NCBI GenBank assembly: GCA_030686995.1 | Contig: CM060698.1 | Span: 135,848,106-135,912,105 of the forward strand | Source of the DNA: Artemisia argyi | Lineage: Eukaryota > Streptophyta > Magnoliopsida > Asterales > Asteraceae | DNA: 64,000 bases | Reading direction: 5' to 3' | Part shown: positions 59,901 through 64,000 of the stretch, one piece after another | Layout: every line of letters begins with the position of its first letter | Position numbering within the stretch: the stretch's first letter is position 1 | The notes under the pieces: model-generated | The model's database searches: none | What the model was told of the DNA's origin: nothing | The model's input: the letters and a program-made list of their open reading frames with translations, nothing else | Translations under genes and position numbers: made by a program

Positions 59901-60611
59901 GTGGGGTGTGAGGTGGAAGGGGTGTTGAGGTGGAGGTGGTCAAAGGCAGGGTCAAAGTTGACCCCGTTTTATTATTTTGAGGGTGCTGGTGGGCTGGTAT
60001 AAGTTTGGGCCAAGGAGGGGTAATAAGGAGTGGGCTTTGGTAAGGGTAATGGATTGGGGTGGTGATGTATTTGGATTAGGGAGTAGTAATAATAGGGTAC
60101 GTTTGGTTTGAATGAAATTTAAGCACAAGGACCATTTATGTAAATATTCTAAAATCCAGGGTCTGAAATGAAACTTTTCCAAAGTGGTGACCAAGGACTA
60201 AACCTGCCATATAATAATAACCAAAGGACCAAAGTTATAAATCTCCAATATTTCAAACCCAGGGACCATTTTTGTCAAATTTCAAACTGCACGGACCAAA
60301 CATGTAATTTTCTCAAACTTTTCGCCCAAGGATTGTTTTTTATAACATTTGACTTTTCAATGCCTTGGGTTGACTTTTCTTTTATTTTAAACTTCCAGGG
60401 ACTAGTTTTGTCAATTTTTTATACTTGAGGGACTAAAACTGCCAGTTGTGCAAACTTTGTTCATTTTTCATTGGTTTTTAAACATTTTGCATCTAAAACA
60501 TATAAAACACACTTTTGGGATAATTTCTGTATTTTGATGCATTTCTGAGTGTTTTTAGATGTTTTGGCAGTTGAGATACGATAAAAATGATGAGTATTTA
60601 CACACTCATCA
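56938..60611. repeat. Probable solo LTR of 3674 bp with perfect TSD GTGGA
   Basis: Plus-strand ends are TGATTGG and ACTCATCA, with TGAT/ATCA inverted termini. GTGGA flanks both sides (56933-56937 and 60612-60616). No primer site or pol lies inside, so it is best read as a solo LTR, probably minus-oriented. It contains many AAGCTTA/AATAAGC phrases, a SINE-like piece at 57743-57880 and a stretch of GGGACCATTTTTGTCAAATT-type repeats at 60130-60440. No gene is seen. ORFs at 59952-60194 and 60168-60428 are chance frames. Confidence 0.8.
57743..57880 (+). repeat. tRNA-derived SINE-like insertion
   Basis: A-box-like TAGCCCAGATGG (57751-57762) and B-box GGTTCAAACC (57809-57818), 46 bases apart, followed by a T-rich tail. 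Confidence 0.5.
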
Positions 60612-60641
60612 GTGGATGAGACCAACGATGAGGTTACGTAA

Positions 60642-62492
60642 TTTCCCATGACCTTGAGTCTAGCTACAAGACTCGTAAATAAAGAAAAGCGCTTCTTGGG
60701 AGGCAACCCATGTTTGTGTGATTTTTATTTGTTTGATTGTTATTTGTTTCCGTATGCATGCTTTATTTTTATTGTTGGTAGATCATGTTTCAAAAATAAA
60801 ATGGTGAAAATACTTTATTTTGTCGTTTGACTTAGTCTTAACTTCATCCAAAGGTATTTCGCAAAAGATAAGTGTAAGGGGAAACCCCAAATATGTTTTT
60901 AAGAAGCAAAATTGATCATGATTTTCTACAATATTAAATGGACATGTATATTAATATTTGTTAGAGTCAAATGCTTGTATCGAGTCATAATGATGTTTTG
61001 AAGGATTTTCCAGGAAGTAGGTCATAAGTTTTTCCAGAAAATTTCCTGAAACTTAACGTAAAGATTTCTGCAGATCACTTCTGATGGCGTCAGGAATTAA
61101 CTCCTGACGGCGTCATGTGTAAAATTCTGGAAATTTTGCTAGTTTTGTTTTTCTAATGGAGTCTTAAAGTTTTTGTTAAATCTTTAGTTTTATAAACTCC
61201 AGGAAATCTGCAAACATTCATTCCACAAGCATTATATCTTACATTGTTTTCTAGGATTTGTTAGTATATATAGATTGTCGCTGATTTTACGCGAGGTTGC
61301 CCTGTTTGTTTTCTCAGGTTTAACAGGTTATGTATGACAAGAAGATGATTTATATTTCTGGAAGGGAAGCTTTGATTGTTCATTCTCTTGGAGGAAGATC
61401 TAACCTTGTTAGCACACTATCCACACCGAACGAATCAGGGGAGTATTTGATTTCATTCTTTAACCTGTTTTACTTTTACATTCTTTAATTGAACATTGGG
61501 GACAATGTTCATCCTAAGTGTAAGGGGAGGGTAAATGATGATACCTTATAGGATACAATTGCACTTGAGTTTGTTTGTTTGATGGTAGGTGTGTAATAAA
61601 ACTAAGAGAAATACTTGTTAGTATAATTTTAGCGCCAAATTTAAAATTTTTTACAACATTTAGGAGTGAAACTTTAGCCTTAGCAAGCGTCTCATGGATA
61701 GGAGTCGTATGACTAGCACGAAACCGTACCATTCAGAAAAATTTTCCACCCAAATATGTGAGGTTCGCCTTTAGATTTGATAGGAAAAGCATTTACTATT
61801 AGTGCTTATGAGTGTACCGGTAGCATTTAGATTCTAGAACTTGTGTTAGTGATGCATCCCGAGACCGCTAGCGAGACTACATTCGTGTAGTAGGATTTAC
61901 TACATGATAAGAGGCATTAGGATCACCCTTGTGTTAAACCCGTATCATAATTAATTGACCATTTAAGTTATATTACTTGGCTAGTAAAGTTAATTAATTT
62001 TTCCCACACCCTTAGCGTTGTACTCATTTTTAGTACACGAAACCCCTAGTACACCCCTCCGAGCCTATCTTTTCGTTTCTAACTTTAAGCATCTTACTTA
62101 AAGGAAGAATTTGTTACAACCCACCTAAATGTACACCCAAATAGCCTTAGCCTTCTGTGTATGCACTCATCTTTAGTGCATTATTGTTATTTGTTTAAAC
62201 CCTTAGTTAATTATCTAATTGATTACATGGTTGCTAAGTCGAGTCATATCCTTGTACATATTATTTTGGGACGATTAGGACTCATGGGTAAAGTACTTGT
62301 GTTATGGAGTAATGGGGAAGAACATCATTTATTACCCCCATATGTGCGTTAATCTTAAAAGTACTCCAAGTATTTTGATTATCTTGATTCGAGTCATTAG
62401 ATTAGTTTATTGTAAAGTATGTAAAAATTCAAGTGTAAGGGGAATGTACATTCCCTATGATGTATTATTTTGGATGGTAGGGTAAAAGTGTA

Positions 62493-62582
<90 letters not shown>

Positions 62583-63177
62583 AAAGTAAAAAAAAAAAAG
62601 GAAAAAAAAAGTGAAAAGAGAAAAAACATACGGACTACTATCCCGTTTCATTCTATGTTTATTTTATGTTTTTGTTGTTTTTTATTTATTAGCTTAAATC
62701 GAGTCTAGTCTTGGCTTAGCAACGCCATATTGTACATGTAATTAACCAAGATTATTAACTCGCCACTAGTAAAGATTGCCTATATCCAACAAAACTGTGT
62801 ATTCCATATCCCTACACCTAACGTTATAACCTTTTAAAAGACCTCTTTGATAGTTTATCCTAGGTGCTTACGCCATGACGTGGAGGTTTGATCCTTTCCC
62901 AAGCCTATGGTAATCTATTTTGCTATGACAGGTAGTGAGAGATGTTTTCCATTTCCATATTGTGATATATACTTTATTACACCCGAGAGATGTGAGCATC
63001 TAAACACTATTTGTGAGGTGCTAGTGTATGACCTTCCTACTTGTCTTTGGTCTTTAGTGGAACGATTATTTGTTGTAATTACTTTTATATTGGTGTAAAA
63101 TGACCCCTAACTTGTATTTTGATTAGAATAAAAGCGCATTTGCTTGAGAACAAGCAAATCTCAAGTGTAAGGGTATA
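60642..63177 (+). other. 3' noncoding tail of the Athila-like element
   Basis: Starts with the GCGCTTCTTGGGAGGCAACC spacer. AAGTGTAAGGG tracts occur at about 60871, 61517, 62430 and 63164. The one at 63164 directly precedes the 3' LTR and acts as its polypurine tract. A pair of TGATGGCGTCA and TGACGGCGTCA motifs lies at about 61082-61110. A (TA)n tract spans 62499-62579. ORFs here are short and unrecognised. Confidence 0.6.
62499..62579. repeat. (TA)n microsatellite
   Basis: Pure TA repeat in the tail of the Athila-like element. Confidence 0.95.
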
Positions 63178-64000
63178 TGATGAGGCGAAAAATGATCCGT
63201 TTTTAGGGGGTCATTTAAGCCTGGAATTGAATTTATTTGATCAAATATTGCCCTAAATCGTCCTTTTGTGATTTTAGGTACTTTTCGAGTGAATTCTGGA
63301 AAAGGAAGCATTTTGGACTTTTTTGGTGCATAAAAGTGAAGAAAACGGCAAAGTCTTAATTTTCTTTGTTGGGAACAGTACCTGACGGCGTCACAAGATC
63401 CTACATGACGGCATCAAGAGTAAAACAAGAGGTGAAGTGGATAGAGTCCATGACGATCCAGAGAGTTTTTACACTAGGGGCATGACGGCATCATCATAGG
63501 CGGTCATGGTCCCATTACACGTGACAGCTAGAGAAAATTTGCACATGACGGCGTCAGATCTGGATCTAGGCAATCCGATATTATTATAGGCGGCGAGTTG
63601 ATGGCGTCAGATATTTCTTCTAGACGCCGTCACGGTGGAAAATCTATATATAGTTTTGTAATTTCCATTCATAAAGGGAGGACAATTAGAGGGATAACTT
63701 GGAGAAACCCTAGCACGATTTTCACTGTATTTTCAAGGGTTTTTACCCTTTGAAACCTTTCATGTTCAATTAAGATAAGTATCCTTTCAATTCATTCAAT
63801 ATGTCTATGTGTTGTTTGAATATATCTTAAGCTTGTCTTGATTTTAACATGCTAGGCTAGATCTCTTGTGTGTTTGCTTAGATGTAATGGAACCTAGATG
63901 TTGATTATGGGTTGATTGCTTGTTTATAGTTGTTACGGATGAATGATTTCAATGTTAGGCTTAAGATAACTGGCAGACTTCCATAGGGTAACTTGCTTGA
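63178..64000 (+). repeat. 3' LTR of the Athila-like element, truncated by the window end
   Basis: Starts TGATGAGGCGAAAAATGATC and matches 54403 onward with scattered differences, several of which are changes inside the CG-rich TGACGGCGTCA copies. About 823 of an expected ~1378 bp are present. Confidence 0.9.

Larger units (their letters stand above)
56669..60641 (+). pseudogene. Athila-like ORF1 C-terminal part, split by a solo LTR
   Basis: Segment 56669-56937 encodes MMPNRMKEFRFVPRF, IGAFEDINEEDKKKGMDYVW, CLTLGPKYRVDKEYANRI and GLYKEHLQSVD. The 3.7-kb insertion at 56938 then adds a false end (stop at 56966-56968). Across the TSD GTGGA the frame continues in phase at 60617 and stops at 60639-60641, so the original protein ended only eight codons later. 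I recognise this RMKEFRFVPR/GMDYVWEK block as recurring in Asteraceae retrotransposon ORFs, but it has no described function. Confidence 0.7.
54403..64000 (+). mobile_element. Non-autonomous Athila-like LTR retrotransposon, continuing past the window end
   Basis: 5' LTR 54403-55780, primer binding site at 55790-55807, an ORF region 55944-56968, a 3.7-kb LTR insertion at 56938-60611, a tail 60642-63177 with the AAAGCGCTTCTTGGGAGGCAACCC spacer near 60685 (given as landmark; the shared core is CTTCTTGGGAGGCAACCC), several AAGTGTAAGGG tracts, then the 3' LTR from 63178. No RT, RNase H or integrase is present, so its movement must depend on another element. The spacer and the TGGCGCC-type primer site are those of the Athila group. 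Confidence 0.75.

Overview
The window looks like repeat-rich nuclear DNA from a flowering plant. The evidence is spliced genes of plant-only families (BURP, organ-specific protein), decayed plastid DNA, and nested LTR retrotransposons of the Copia, SIRE-like, Tekay-like and Athila-like types together with Helitrons and MITEs. The repeat families resemble those I associate with Asteraceae, but that is an impression and not a test. I recognise only two host genes that look intact: a small secreted organ-specific protein (12153-12501, +, two exons) and a BURP-domain protein (31814-32775, -, two exons). About 300 bp at 15740-16040 resembles the upstream region of the BURP gene, which suggests a second BURP locus that has been lost.

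Layout. 1-1094 is the 5' end of a Copia element (minus strand) inserted into a roughly 3-kb LTR (1095-8151, +). That LTR is itself split at about 2552-6824 by a TIR element, a Helitron end and a MITE, all lying against (TA)n tracts. 8404-10395 is a rearranged plastid insertion (rps8, rpl14, rpl16, rpoC2, rpoC1 pieces). It is followed by the decayed tail of a Copia element with its LTR, a foldback MITE, the organ-specific protein gene, and a 2.3-kb solo LTR with a perfect TSD. 16440-18905 holds two foldback elements, and 18988-20340 holds Helitron ends. 20700-25460 is LTR-like AT-rich sequence interrupted by a complete 1.6-kb hAT-type foldback element with an 8-bp TSD. 25.8-30.4 kb is a mosaic of captured gene pieces (plasma-membrane H+-ATPase, TIP aquaporin, NFD4-like MFS transporter) ending in a Helitron 3' terminus. 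A complete 1.48-kb Helitron lies at 33109-34588.

35.4-64 kb is a nest of LTR retrotransposons. A Copia gag is split by a complete 11.9-kb Tekay-like chromovirus-type element (35846-47702, minus, TSD TGCTT). This is followed by a truncated gypsy element with a 3.1-kb LTR (inverted relative to the copy at 1095-8151), then the 3' extra-ORF region of a SIRE-like Copia (51923-54402), and then an Athila-like element from 54403 to beyond the window end. The Athila-like element has no reverse transcriptase. It carries one ORF with a retropepsin-like segment that lacks the usual catalytic triplet, and that ORF is split near its stop codon by a 3.7-kb probable solo LTR. Its U3 carries a repeated TGACGGCGTCA motif.

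The most interesting items are that Athila-like element (protein and U3 array), the foldback elements built of inverted arrays of a short ACGTTTTCGTCCG-type repeat, the Helitrons with tandem 3' termini and captured exons, and the plastid mosaic. I found no clearly new enzymatic system.
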